From Marinobacter halophilus (GTDB lineage Bacteria > Pseudomonadota > Gammaproteobacteria > Pseudomonadales > Oleiphilaceae), in the NCBI RefSeq assembly GCF_003007685.1, contig NZ_PXNN01000017.1, forward strand, positions 1-64,000: a DNA stretch of 64,000 nt, written 5' to 3'. A model generated the notes under the pieces. That model saw nothing but the letters and a program-made list of their open reading frames with translations, searched no databases and was not told the origin of the DNA. Of this stretch, positions 25,334 through 34,534 are shown one piece after another (within the stretch, counting starts at the first letter, position 1; each line of letters starts with the position of its first letter). The position numbers and the translations under genes are program-made.

Positions 25334-25441
25334 GGTTAGCCTTTTCCGGATCGCAGCGGGAAGTGTGCGACTTGGTGGTTAACTGATCCTGAACTGTATT
25401 CTACGTCTTTCTTCAGCCTCAACGGGAGCCCGACTATGGTA

Positions 25442-26302
25442 CTAATCTTCGTCTTGCTCGGCATCCCTCAGGCGCTCCTGGCGTTCCCATTCCTCTTCTT
25501 TGGCCGCTTCAATCACTTCCATGAGTTCGTCGACGTTGGCGCTTTCGGTGTCGTGCTCGAAGCAGCCGGTCAGCTCGCTATCGGGGTGCAGATCGCCTGA
25601 CTCGTAAAGTGCCCAGATTTCTTTGCCATAATCGGTGATCAGGAGCTCCGGGGCGAAACGGCCGAAATAGCGGCGCATGTTGTCCACGTCGCGTTCCAGC
25701 ATTTGCTCGGCACTGTTGTTACCTGACGCATTAACAGCCTGAGGCAGATCAATAATGACCGGACCACTGGTGTCCACCAGCACATTGAATTCGGAAAGGT
25801 CACCGTGGATAAGTCCGGCGCTGAGCATTCGGACCACATCGGCCATTACCTTGGCATGGTATGCCCGTGCCTGCTCAGGGGTTAGTGTGACATCGTCTAA
25901 CCTTGGCGCGGCTCCGCCTTCTTCATCGGTGATCATTTCCATCAGCAGCACGCCGTCCACGAAACCGAAAGGTTGCGGCACGCGTACCTCCGCCTCGGCT
26001 AGCCGGTACAGTGCGTCGACTTCGGCGTTCAGCCAGGCTTCTTCCTGCTCCTTCTGGCCGTGACGAGTTTTCTTGCCCATGGCGCGGGCGTTGCGGCTAT
26101 TGCGAACCTTGCGGCCCTCCTGGTATTGCACGGCCTGCTTGAAGCTGCGCTTTTGTGCCTCTTTATACACTTTGGCACAGCGCACACTGTCACCGCAGCG
26201 TACAACGAATACCTGGGCTTCTTTGCCACTCATTAACTGGTATAACACTTCGTCCACCATGCCGTCGTCGACAAGGGGCTGTAATCGTTTTGGTATCTTC
26301 AT
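25442..26302 (-). CDS. PA4780-family RIO1-like protein kinase
   Basis: 286 residues. Kinase elements of the RIO type are visible: SGKEAQVFVVRCGD near 26 (nucleotide loop), CAKVYKEA with the ATP-binding lysine, LIHGDLSEFNVLVD near 170 (catalytic loop) and VIIDLPQAV with the metal-binding Asp. The C-terminus is strongly acidic (ERQERLRDAEQDED). Bacterial PA4780-type kinases are soluble proteins with unclear substrates. Confidence 0.92.
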   Translation of the reverse strand: MKIPKRLQPLVDDGMVDEVLYQLMSGKEAQVFVVRCGDSVRCAKVYKEAQKRSFKQAVQYQEGRKVRNSRNARAMGKKTRHGQKEQEEAWLNAEVDALYRLAEAEVRVPQPFGFVDGVLLMEMITDEEGGAAPRLDDVTLTPEQARAYHAKVMADVVRMLSAGLIHGDLSEFNVLVDTSGPVIIDLPQAVNASGNNSAEQMLERDVDNMRRYFGRFAPELLITDYGKEIWALYESGDLHPDSELTGCFEHDTESANVDELMEVIEAAKEEEWERQERLRDAEQDED

Positions 26303-26566
26303 AAATCGTTCGTTTGCCTGGTTCGTCTGGCCGGCAAATCGCTTTGGCCGGCATGTCTGGGGCTATACTACCTTAAATTGGTGCCAGAGCGTTGTTGCCT
26401 GGTCAGAGCGGTAACGCTTTTGGTCGTATGGCTAGGTTGTATAACTTGGTTCGGAGTCTGACAGAGAAGGGACTTTATGAAGAACGAAGCGATCAGCCGG
26501 ACAAACCTTTGGTGCAGATGCGAGGTAACCAACAGGCTATGACGCTTGCCACCCATACTCTGGTAC

Positions 26567-27532
26567 TCAGCGTCCCTGAGCACCCCGGCGCAACCAATCG
26601 TGCACGAAAGCCAGTTTGCGTTGGGCCGTTTCTGACAGCACAAAGGGATAGATGTCCGACAACCCCATGGAGCGGTTAATGTGATTGACCCTTACCGCGA
26701 GCGACGCTGCTACATTGATAAGCAAGGCAGAATCGGGCTCTGAGTAAGGATCCCAGCCTTGCCTAGGCACTTCTGGCGAGCTCAGGCCAGTGGCGACAAA
26801 ACTGTCGGTAATGTCCGTCAGGTGCAACAGGTGCGCGGCGGTCTCAGCCCAGTCTTCGTGTGGGTGCGCTGACGCGTAACTCGTCAGGTAAAACAGCTTC
26901 CAGTCCTGTGGCGGCCCCTGATGGTAGTGCTGCTGCAGGGCGGCAGGATAGTCTGCGCGCTCATCACCGAACATTTGCCTGAAGGCTGCCAGAAAGTCTT
27001 CGCGCAAACTCAGGCGCCACCAGATCATGTGCGCAATTTCATGGCGCATGTGGCCAATCATGGTTCGATAGGGCTCATCCAGCGCCTTACGCCGGGTCGC
27101 TCGTATTACGGGGTCCGCCTCTGCCACACTGATGGTCACCACGCCGTAGCCATGCCCCATGGCAACCGGCGTGTGACCTTCGGCCAGCATATGGAAAATG
27201 GGGCGGGTGCCGGGATCTTCCGGCCGGAACCAGTGCCAGCGACCAAGGTTATCCAATACCCATCGCTTTGCAGCTTCGGTCTCTGCCCAATTGGGTATGG
27301 CGTCAGGAATCTCCGGGTCCGGCGCCAATGCCGTCATGGCGCACGATCGACAAAAGGCACCTTGCTCTGGGGCAATCCAGTTGCAACCTATGATGTCGCG
27401 ATTTGCACAAAATGGGGGCATCGGCAGAAAGGCTCTCGCTTGAGGGTCGTAGCCTACCGGTGTGCCATCGGCAGTGGTCAGATTGTGAAACCAGAGAGTT
27501 CCGGAGCCGACCGGATTTGAAAATGCCAACAT
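26567..27532 (-). CDS. Zinc-binding metallopeptidase-like protein (DUF2248-type)
   Basis: 321 residues. The N-terminus carries paired Cys motifs (FCANRDIIGCNW and FCRSCAM), probably a zinc ribbon. The catalytic-type motif MRHEIAHMIWWRL (HExxH) is at about residue 163, with a later EDWAETAAHLLHL supplying a likely Glu ligand. The pattern fits the 'putative zinc-binding metallo-peptidase' family found in proteobacteria. The substrate is unknown. The 264-bp gap between it and the RIO kinase gene holds only weak, uninformative frames. Confidence 0.8.
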   Translation of the reverse strand: MLAFSNPVGSGTLWFHNLTTADGTPVGYDPQARAFLPMPPFCANRDIIGCNWIAPEQGAFCRSCAMTALAPDPEIPDAIPNWAETEAAKRWVLDNLGRWHWFRPEDPGTRPIFHMLAEGHTPVAMGHGYGVVTISVAEADPVIRATRRKALDEPYRTMIGHMRHEIAHMIWWRLSLREDFLAAFRQMFGDERADYPAALQQHYHQGPPQDWKLFYLTSYASAHPHEDWAETAAHLLHLTDITDSFVATGLSSPEVPRQGWDPYSEPDSALLINVAASLAVRVNHINRSMGLSDIYPFVLSETAQRKLAFVHDWLRRGAQGR

Positions 27533-27757
27533 AGTTTGGGCGCTCCTTGCGAACCGCAGTATGCCAAAAAAAGAATGATTAAAGGGCCAACGTATACCCT
27601 TTGGCTGAGGAAAACCAATTACACGCGAGCAAACCTACCGACCTACCGGGAATTGGGGTAGGCTTGGGTATGGGGTGGCCAAAAACACCAGCTATTGAAT
27701 AACTTGGGTGCAACCGCTCGGTATTCTTGAATAATCTGAAGATAAGGAATTTCTGAA

Positions 27758-28045
27758 ATGAGCATGAAAGATACTTACGTGAAAAAGCTTAGAGCCAAGC
27801 TGGACGAATGGAACGCGGAAATTGACAAGCTGAAAGCTAAGGCGGACTACAAAGAAGCGGGCGCTCAGCAGGAATACTATAAGCAAATTGACGAACTGAA
27901 GGCGATGCGCGAAGACGCCAGGAAAAAACTCGACGAATTAAGTGATGCTGGTGACGATGCCTGGGAAGATTTAAAAGCCGGCGTCGAAAATGCCTGGGAT
28001 TCGGTTTCCAACTCTATCAAGTCGGCGACCTCTCGCTTCAAATAG
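27758..28045 (+). CDS. Sll1863-like coiled-coil stress-response protein
   Basis: 95 residues, almost entirely charged heptad-like helix (YVKKLRAKLDEWNAEIDKLK, then amphipathic EDLKAGVENAWDSVSNS). AAGGAA precedes ATG 27758. The composition and length match the sll1863-type stress-response family. It is convergent with the GGDEF-EAL gene that follows three bases after its stop. Confidence 0.75.
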   Translation: MSMKDTYVKKLRAKLDEWNAEIDKLKAKADYKEAGAQQEYYKQIDELKAMREDARKKLDELSDAGDDAWEDLKAGVENAWDSVSNSIKSATSRFK

Positions 28046-28048
28046 TTC

Positions 28049-29815
28049 TTAGGGCTTAGTAATCCGGACCATGTCAGTCAGATATGACGGCATCAAATCT
28101 GCTGGCATCGGTCTGGCGTACAGAAATCCCTGGGCCAGATCACAGCCTAACATTTTGACCAGTTTATCCTGTTCAGTGGTTTCCACGCCCTCAACGACAA
28201 CGCTTAAACCAAGGCTATGCCCGACAGTGATGATAGCCTGCATAATTGCCATATCGCTGTCGTTTTCCATTGCATGGTGCAGGAAACTTCGATCAATCTT
28301 CAGACTGCATACCGGTAACTTTCGTAAATAGACCAGAGACGAGTAACCGGTACCAAAATCGTCAATGGAAATATGCACGCCAGCGTTTTTCAACCTTTCC
28401 AGTTGGCCTATCTGCTCTTCATCGCCACCGATCACTTCATTTTCTGTCAGTTCCACGCCGAATTGCGAGGGGGGCAGGTCGTGATTATGCAGAGTCTGCA
28501 GAATTTGATCCGCCAGGTGCTGGTTTGTCAGTTGTTTGCCCGATAAATTGATATCCACCCGCACGCCTTCAAGTGCGGTGCCCTTCCAGGCCACAAGCTG
28601 CTTGCAGGCCGCTTCGATCACCCAATCTCCAATTCGATTGATCAGCCCTGATTTTTCCGCCACCGGAATAAAGACATCCGGGGGAACGGCCTGAGAATTT
28701 TCATCAAAGCACCGCAGCAACGCCTCACATGAGCGCATTTCCCCGTCGTTCAGATCAATTTGCGGTTGAAAATGCAGTTGCAGGCTACCGGAAGCGACGG
28801 CGCTTCGCAGGAGAGCTGTTATTCTCTGATAATGAAGCAATCGATCGTTAATGTCTGAAGTGTAAAAACAGATACTGTTTTTACCCTTATCTTTGGCCTG
28901 ATACATGGCGGCGTCGGCATTTCCCATCAGCTCCGCTACCGTTGCTCCATCGTTCGGAAACAAGCTGACACCAAAGCTGGCAGTCACCTGATAACAGACT
29001 TCATCCAGCACAAACCCCTGGTCTAGCACTGTGGTTAAACGCCGAAGCAGTTCATGAATGCCTTCAGGGCCATCAAAATCAAACAGCAGCAGCACAAACT
29101 CATCACCGCCAAACCGGCTGAGCAGGTCACAACTGCGAGTTACTGTTTTCAGGCCCTCAGCGACCGCCCGCAAAAGCTGATCGCCATAGTGGTGCCCAAG
29201 GGTGTCGTTAATCAGCTTGAAATTGTCCAGGTCAATGAACACCACCGCCAGTTCACCGTTTGGTCGCCGCTGTGCTTCGGCAAGTCGTGCCGATAGCTCA
29301 ACTTCCATTAACCGCCTGTTGGGCAATTGGGTCAGATCGTCGAAACTAGCCAACCAGTGCAGTCTTTCCTTGGCCTTTTTCTGCTCCTGCAAGCTGATAT
29401 CAATGCAGAACATTTCGCAGTCGCCGGTATCCTGCTTGATCATCACATGACTGGAGTAGACGGGCACGAGATGACCGTTTTTGTGTTTTAGCTCAATTTC
29501 TTCTGCGGGAATGCTGATGTTGCTATCTAACCAGTTCTGGTGCGCGTTTATCACGCCCTCGCGAATATCGTCAGGGATTATCAGGTCTTCCAGTAACTGG
29601 CCCTCTGCTTCTTCCCGGGTATAGCCATACAGACGCCTGCTGGCGTCGTTCCAATAGATTACCTGGCGTTTCCTGTTATAGCCCTGAACCGCGACCATCG
29701 GCAGGCTTTCAATTAATTCATAGAAATTCTGTTCACTTTTATTGGTACTCGAAGGCGATTCTCCATCAGCATCACCGGGTATAAGAGGTGATTTTAAGCC
29801 GTGTTTATAGGGCAT
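28049..29815 (-). CDS. PAS-GGDEF-EAL c-di-GMP turnover protein
   Basis: About 588 residues from ATG 29815, with GGAGG eight bases upstream on the minus strand. Domains in order: PAS (~30-145, with YNRKRQVIYWNDASRRLYGYT), GGDEF (~165-320, SRFGGDEFVLLL, intact) and EAL (~335-585, CEALLRC, VELTENEV, IDDFGTGYSSL, VVVEGVET). Both catalytic signatures are present, so it may make and degrade c-di-GMP. No transmembrane segment is present, pointing to a cytoplasmic sensor. Confidence 0.93.
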   Translation of the reverse strand: MPYKHGLKSPLIPGDADGESPSSTNKSEQNFYELIESLPMVAVQGYNRKRQVIYWNDASRRLYGYTREEAEGQLLEDLIIPDDIREGVINAHQNWLDSNISIPAEEIELKHKNGHLVPVYSSHVMIKQDTGDCEMFCIDISLQEQKKAKERLHWLASFDDLTQLPNRRLMEVELSARLAEAQRRPNGELAVVFIDLDNFKLINDTLGHHYGDQLLRAVAEGLKTVTRSCDLLSRFGGDEFVLLLFDFDGPEGIHELLRRLTTVLDQGFVLDEVCYQVTASFGVSLFPNDGATVAELMGNADAAMYQAKDKGKNSICFYTSDINDRLLHYQRITALLRSAVASGSLQLHFQPQIDLNDGEMRSCEALLRCFDENSQAVPPDVFIPVAEKSGLINRIGDWVIEAACKQLVAWKGTALEGVRVDINLSGKQLTNQHLADQILQTLHNHDLPPSQFGVELTENEVIGGDEEQIGQLERLKNAGVHISIDDFGTGYSSLVYLRKLPVCSLKIDRSFLHHAMENDSDMAIMQAIITVGHSLGLSVVVEGVETTEQDKLVKMLGCDLAQGFLYARPMPADLMPSYLTDMVRITKP

Positions 29816-30006
29816 TTGACGTGCCTCCGAATATCTTTTCAGGAACCAGAAAAACAACCGCTATATCTTTCAGTTGTTTAGAGCAGTATAGGCGTTAATT
29901 CGCGGATCGCTCAATGTCGAAGTGGAAGAACAGCCGGCAAAGCCGTCCGATGGAGCGAGTGAAGAAAGCCATTCGGTACTTTCGCGCTGATAAAAAAAAG
30001 GCGTAT

Positions 30007-30047
30007 GCTGAGTGAGTGCTCAGCTAGCCTGGCCCGGCGAATCCGGG
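30007..30047. other. Two adjacent hairpins upstream of phaZ
   Basis: GCTGAG-tgagtg-CTCAGC (30007-30024) is followed by CCCGG-cgaat-CCGGG (30033-30047), about 65 bp before the phaZ start. They could be part of a leader RNA or a terminator for an unseen transcript, but no T tract follows. The rest of the 295-bp gap (29816-30110) shows nothing else. Confidence 0.4.
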
Positions 30048-30110
30048 ACGGCGCACTCAATGGAACGGAGTAGCAATATAGATACGGACTAACTCAATTC
30101 AATCAGGATA

Positions 30111-31337
30111 ATGCGCGTCATGATGTATTTCACCCATGAACTCAGCCGTCTGGCGCTTACGCCAGCCCGTTTGCTGGCAAGCAGTCAGAGCCAATGGCTT
30201 CGTCATCCGATGAGCCCCTGGTCCATGATTCCGGGAACCCGCAGCGTTGCCTCAGCGCTGGACGTGTTCGGCGACCTCACCAAGCGTTATCCAAAGCCGG
30301 CCTTCAACCTGACAACGACGGTATGCGACGGGGAAACCGTTCTGGTTAATGAGACCATCGTTAAACGCAATCCTTTCTGCCAGCTTAAGCACTTTCAGCG
30401 CAGCGTTGACCGGCCTGACGATCCCAAATTGCTTATCGTGGCGCCATTGTCGGGGCATTTTGCTTCTCTGCTCAAAGGCACAGTGGAAACCATGCTGCCG
30501 GACCATGACGTTTACATCACGGACTGGCGCGATGCGAGCATGGTGCCCCTGTCAGAAGGCAATTTCGGGCTCGACGAGTACATTGATTACATTATCGATT
30601 TTATTGATCACATAGGCCCCGATACTCACGTATTGGCGGTCTGCCAGCCGGTGGTTACCGTATTGGCGGCCACAGCGTTGATGGCTCAAGACGAGCATCC
30701 GTCGGCGCCACGGTCCTTGACGCTGATGAGTGGCCCGGTGGATGCCCGCGTTGATCCGACAGAGCCCTGCCAATTGGCTAAAAGGCACCCTCTTTCGTGG
30801 TTCAGACAAAACCTGGTTCACGCCGTACCGGCGCCTTATCCCGGGGCGATGCGCAAGGTCTATCCCGGCTTTTTGCAGCTGACCGGGTTCATCAACATGA
30901 ACTTCGACCGTCACAAGAATGCTTACCAGGATCTGTTCAGGGCAATTCGTGATGATGAGACGCAAGAGGTTGCTCGCCACCGAGAGTTTTATGACGAATA
31001 CCTGGCGGTGATGGATCTGCCGGATGCCTACTACCTGGAGACGATCGAGCGTGTCTTTCAGGAGTTTCACCTGGCCCGGGGCTGTTTCGAACACCGGGGC
31101 AGGTTGGTAGACCCGGGCGCCATCCGCGACACGGCGCTAATGACCATTGAGGGTGAGAAAGACGACATTTCCAGCCCTGGCCAAACCCGCGCTGCTCACG
31201 ACCTCTGTACTAACATTCCTGATAACCGCCGGGTACATCATTTGCAGGCAGGCGTTGGCCATTACGGTACGTTCAACGGTCGCCGCTGGCGCGAGGAGAT
31301 CGCTCCAGAACTTAAGAAGTTCATTCGCAAGGCCTGA
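30111..31337 (+). CDS. phaZ: Intracellular polyhydroxyalkanoate depolymerase
   Basis: 408 residues with an alpha/beta-hydrolase body. Typical phrases of intracellular PhaZ are present: APLSGHFASLLKGTVETML, HDVYITDWRDA, LAVCQP (a cysteine nucleophile in place of serine), and the C-terminal IEGEKDDIS and GVGHYGTFNGRRWR. The enzyme mobilises stored PHB-type polyester. Start choices ATG 30111, 30120 and 30123 lie close together, and AGGA at 30104 fits 30111 poorly, so 30120 is quite possible. Confidence 0.92.
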   Translation: MRVMMYFTHELSRLALTPARLLASSQSQWLRHPMSPWSMIPGTRSVASALDVFGDLTKRYPKPAFNLTTTVCDGETVLVNETIVKRNPFCQLKHFQRSVDRPDDPKLLIVAPLSGHFASLLKGTVETMLPDHDVYITDWRDASMVPLSEGNFGLDEYIDYIIDFIDHIGPDTHVLAVCQPVVTVLAATALMAQDEHPSAPRSLTLMSGPVDARVDPTEPCQLAKRHPLSWFRQNLVHAVPAPYPGAMRKVYPGFLQLTGFINMNFDRHKNAYQDLFRAIRDDETQEVARHREFYDEYLAVMDLPDAYYLETIERVFQEFHLARGCFEHRGRLVDPGAIRDTALMTIEGEKDDISSPGQTRAAHDLCTNIPDNRRVHHLQAGVGHYGTFNGRRWREEIAPELKKFIRKA

Positions 31338-31506
31338 ATCAATGGGTTATCCGCCGCCTGCGAATGCACCGAAACGGCTGTCTGGTCAGTCAGGGTGTGT
31401 TCGTCGGCGTGAGGGGTGGGTAATCAGCAACAGCAAAGCAGTGATAACCTGAAGCGGGGCAGTGCAGAATGGCTTCGTGGTGGTTGAATATTTTAAATGA
31501 CATACG

Positions 31507-31535
31507 AAAAAAGGCAGCCGAGGCTGCCTTTTTTT
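31507..31535. terminator. Bidirectional rho-independent terminator
   Basis: A run of A, then GGCAGC-cgag-GCTGCC, then seven T. The stem is perfect and is flanked by A6 and T7, so it can end transcription of the cold-shock gene (minus strand) and of anything reading from phaZ (plus strand). Confidence 0.9.
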
Positions 31536-31553
31536 ATCGTATTCGGGCTGTAT

Positions 31554-31760
31554 TTACAGGCCGACTACGTTTTCCGCCTGAGGACCTTTCTGGCCCTGGG
31601 ATACGGTAAATTCTACTTGCTGGCCTTCAGCCAGAGTCTTGAAGCCGCCGCCCTGAATGGAGCTGTAGTGAACAAAAACGTCCGGGCCGCCTTCACGAGT
31701 GATAAAACCAAAACCTTTGGATTCGTTGAAAAACTTAACAGTACCGGTAACAGTAGACAT
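31554..31760 (-). CDS. Cold-shock domain protein (CspA family)
   Basis: 68 residues forming a single cold-shock domain with RNP motifs KGFGFI (RNP1) and VFVHY (RNP2). It binds single-stranded RNA/DNA. Length and sequence are normal for the family. AGGATAG lies upstream of the start on the minus strand, and the terminator follows immediately downstream. Confidence 0.97.
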   Translation of the reverse strand: MSTVTGTVKFFNESKGFGFITREGGPDVFVHYSSIQGGGFKTLAEGQQVEFTVSQGQKGPQAENVVGL

Positions 31761-32144
31761 ATTTTACTATCCTGAAATCAATCTTTTAATGTGCCGTCTG
31801 AACATCGTTGTGACGTCAGATCAACGGTATGCGGAAACAAAAAACTTGCGTGATCAAAAACAGGACGAAAGCTACATATTACTACTGAGATGCGTCTTAT
31901 TGATGAATGCATTGCTAAATCTTTCCAACGAGGGCCACTTTACTCCTGCCGGACCGGAATAGATAGCACTTTCTTATAAGAGTTAACCCTGAGGCTGAAT
32001 TAATCCCTGCGAAAGCGGCGGAACACTGCCCAATGAAGCTTAAAAAGTGCATGCTAATTGCCGATACGCATGAGTGATATCTTAACCTACACTGTTTATA
32101 GACATGTAATGAGTCCAAATGGGCTCAGCGACGGAGCAATCTGA
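31761..32144. other. Divergent intergenic region between csp and a GGDEF-EAL gene
   Basis: 384 bp with no convincing gene. It must hold the csp promoter and its leader on the minus strand, and the promoter of the 32145 gene, whose ribosome site is GGAG about ten bases before its ATG. No cold-shock box or known operator was recognised by eye. Confidence 0.5.
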
Positions 32145-34514
32145 ATGCCTCTGGCCCCTATTGAAAGACGACGACTTGCCGCACTCGAGAAACTAGGGAT
32201 TCTGGATACGCCACCGGAAGAGCGGTTCGACAGGCTGGTTCGCATCGCCCGTCAATTCTACGGGGTCAAGACGGCATTGTTCTCCATTCTGGACGACGAG
32301 CGTCAGTGGTTTAAATCCAAAGATGGCCTTGATGCCACCGAAACCCCACGCTCTGTCGCCTTTTGTGACTATGCCATCCGCCAGGACAAAGCCTTCATTG
32401 TTGAAGATGCCACTCTCGATCATCGTTTCAAATCCAACCCGTTGGTCACCGGGCATCCAAATATCCGGTTTTATGCGGGGATACCGGTGCGTGAACCAAG
32501 TGGCTTCAAGTTAGGCACGCTGTGCATCATCGATGATCACCCGCGCCGTATCAGTGAAATAGACCTGGATGTACTGCGGACACTGGCCAGCGTTATCGAG
32601 GATGAACTGGAGAGTGCCTATCTGGCGGGTAGCGAAGACGGCGGGGTGGTGGTGTCTCACCTCAGCCGGGCGATTCAGCGCGCTCAGAATGTCTTTCTCA
32701 CCAGTGACAATGAGCGGGCCGCCTTTGAATTGATGCTATCAGATCTGTTATCCCTGACCGGAAGCCAGTTCGGGTTTATTGGCGAAGTGATGCGCAGGGA
32801 GAACGGTACGCCTTATCTCAAAGTCGGCGCCATTACCAACATCGCCTGGAGCCCGGAAACCCAGGCGCTGTTCCAGCAGGTTGAGCGCCGGGGCATGTTG
32901 TTTGAGCGGCTGGATAATCTATTGGGTGTGGCGCTGGTAACCGGCGAGGTTGTGCTGGCGAATAGCTATGACACGGACTCCAGGCGCGGTGGTTTGCCGC
33001 CCGGGCATCCGCCAATTGCCTGTTACATCGGGCTGCCGGTCTATTCAGGCGATGAGTTGATCGGCCTGGTTGGTCTGGCAAACCGGGCGGGCGGCTACCA
33101 ACCGAAAATTGCCGACGAACTGGCCCCTCTGCTGCAGACCGTTGGCACGTTGCTTGAGCGTAGACGACTGTACGAGGAAAAGCGTGAACACCAGGTGAGT
33201 CTGGAACAGGCGGCCAATTTTGACTCTCTGACCGGCCTGCCCAACCGAAGGCGTCTAACAGAGCTGTTTGACCAGGAGCTTAACGAGGCTCGCCAGCGTA
33301 AAGGCAGCGTTGCCGTATGCTTTATTGATCTTGATGGCTTTAAAGAAGTCAATGATGAACACGGCCATTCCGTAGGCGATGCGGTTCTTAAATCAATAGC
33401 AGAACGTTTGAAGGCGACGGTTCGTGCCCATGACGTCATTGCACGGATCGGCGGTGACGAATTCGTGGCTATTCTGCGCGATGTAGACAATGAGCGTGTG
33501 TATTCCCGCCTGCTCGAGGCTATCCGCCAGCCGATCAGCTATCGGCATTTTGTCTTGCACCTGTCCGGCAGCATGGGCGTAACGGTATACCCGGATGACG
33601 ACGTAGACTCTGACATGTTGCTTCGACATGCAGACCAGGCAATGTATGCTGCCAAGGAGGCTGGCAAAAATGCCTACACCATTTTTGACTTGAAGTCTCA
33701 TTTCAACCGTAAAGAGCGGGTGAGGGTGCTTGAGCAGATTGGTCGCGCAGTCAGCAACAAAGAGCTTGAGCTCTACTACCAACCCAAGATTGACTTCAAG
33801 CGGCGCGTTGTTGAAGGTTTTGAAGCCTTGATTCGGTGGAACCACCCGGAAGATGGCGTGCTTGGCCCGGGTAGTTTTCTTGACCACATTGAATACACCG
33901 AATATGCGCGCGCGGTGGGTAATATGGTTATAAACGAAGGGGTAGACCGGCTTCTGGCATTTGCAGGCGAGAATCTCAACTATTCGGTCAGCGTTAACCT
34001 GAGTCCGTCGCATTTCCTCAGTCAATTCTTTCTGCAGGATCTGACCGACGCGGTGGAACGATTACCGGTCTCGATACGGCATCGGCTCATCCTCGAACTG
34101 TTGGAGACAACAGCCATGGACGACACGCAAGTTGTAATGAAAACGCTCAGAGACTGCCGTAATCTCGAGGTGGAACTTTCGTTGGATGACTTTGGTACGG
34201 GCTATTCGTCCCTGGATTACTTTCGCAAGCTGCCGGTTCAGGAAATAAAAATTGACCGGTCGTTTGTCAGCGATATGCTGGAAGATAGTGATGCCGAGAG
34301 CGTGGTTAACGCGATTCTCGGTTTATCGAACAGCTTTCGCCGGCGGGTAGTGGCAGAGGGCATTGAGACACAAGGCATGCATGAGCGCCTGGTTGCTTTG
34401 GGTTGCAATCTGGGCCAAGGCTTTTATTACGCCCGGCCGATGAGGTTTAATGACGCCCTGACGTGGGCAAAAGCGTTTGCCTGGCCCGCGAGTAACCCTG
34501 ACTCAATAGTTTGA
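32145..34514 (+). CDS. GAF-GAF-GGDEF-EAL c-di-GMP turnover protein
   Basis: 789 residues. A first GAF domain (~20-165; FYAGIPVREPSGFKLGTLCIID) is followed by a second GAF (~185-345; YIGLPVYSGDELIGLVGL). GGDEF (~360-515) reads ARIGGDEFVAIL and EAL (~530-780) has FEALIRW, VNLSPSHF, LDDFGTGYSSL and VAEGIET. The signature that is usually ELTE here reads ELLET, which keeps the catalytic Glu. It is cytoplasmic and lies 20 bp before the LOV-containing gene on the same strand, probably one transcript. Confidence 0.93.
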   Translation: MPLAPIERRRLAALEKLGILDTPPEERFDRLVRIARQFYGVKTALFSILDDERQWFKSKDGLDATETPRSVAFCDYAIRQDKAFIVEDATLDHRFKSNPLVTGHPNIRFYAGIPVREPSGFKLGTLCIIDDHPRRISEIDLDVLRTLASVIEDELESAYLAGSEDGGVVVSHLSRAIQRAQNVFLTSDNERAAFELMLSDLLSLTGSQFGFIGEVMRRENGTPYLKVGAITNIAWSPETQALFQQVERRGMLFERLDNLLGVALVTGEVVLANSYDTDSRRGGLPPGHPPIACYIGLPVYSGDELIGLVGLANRAGGYQPKIADELAPLLQTVGTLLERRRLYEEKREHQVSLEQAANFDSLTGLPNRRRLTELFDQELNEARQRKGSVAVCFIDLDGFKEVNDEHGHSVGDAVLKSIAERLKATVRAHDVIARIGGDEFVAILRDVDNERVYSRLLEAIRQPISYRHFVLHLSGSMGVTVYPDDDVDSDMLLRHADQAMYAAKEAGKNAYTIFDLKSHFNRKERVRVLEQIGRAVSNKELELYYQPKIDFKRRVVEGFEALIRWNHPEDGVLGPGSFLDHIEYTEYARAVGNMVINEGVDRLLAFAGENLNYSVSVNLSPSHFLSQFFLQDLTDAVERLPVSIRHRLILELLETTAMDDTQVVMKTLRDCRNLEVELSLDDFGTGYSSLDYFRKLPVQEIKIDRSFVSDMLEDSDAESVVNAILGLSNSFRRRVVAEGIETQGMHERLVALGCNLGQGFYYARPMRFNDALTWAKAFAWPASNPDSIV

Positions 34515-34534
34515 CTTACAAGGTGGTAGCCTGA

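Noticed and set aside
26392..26679. Plus-strand open frame between the RIO kinase and metallopeptidase genes
   Set aside because: It has no recognisable protein features, no good ribosome site, and partly overlaps a convincing gene.
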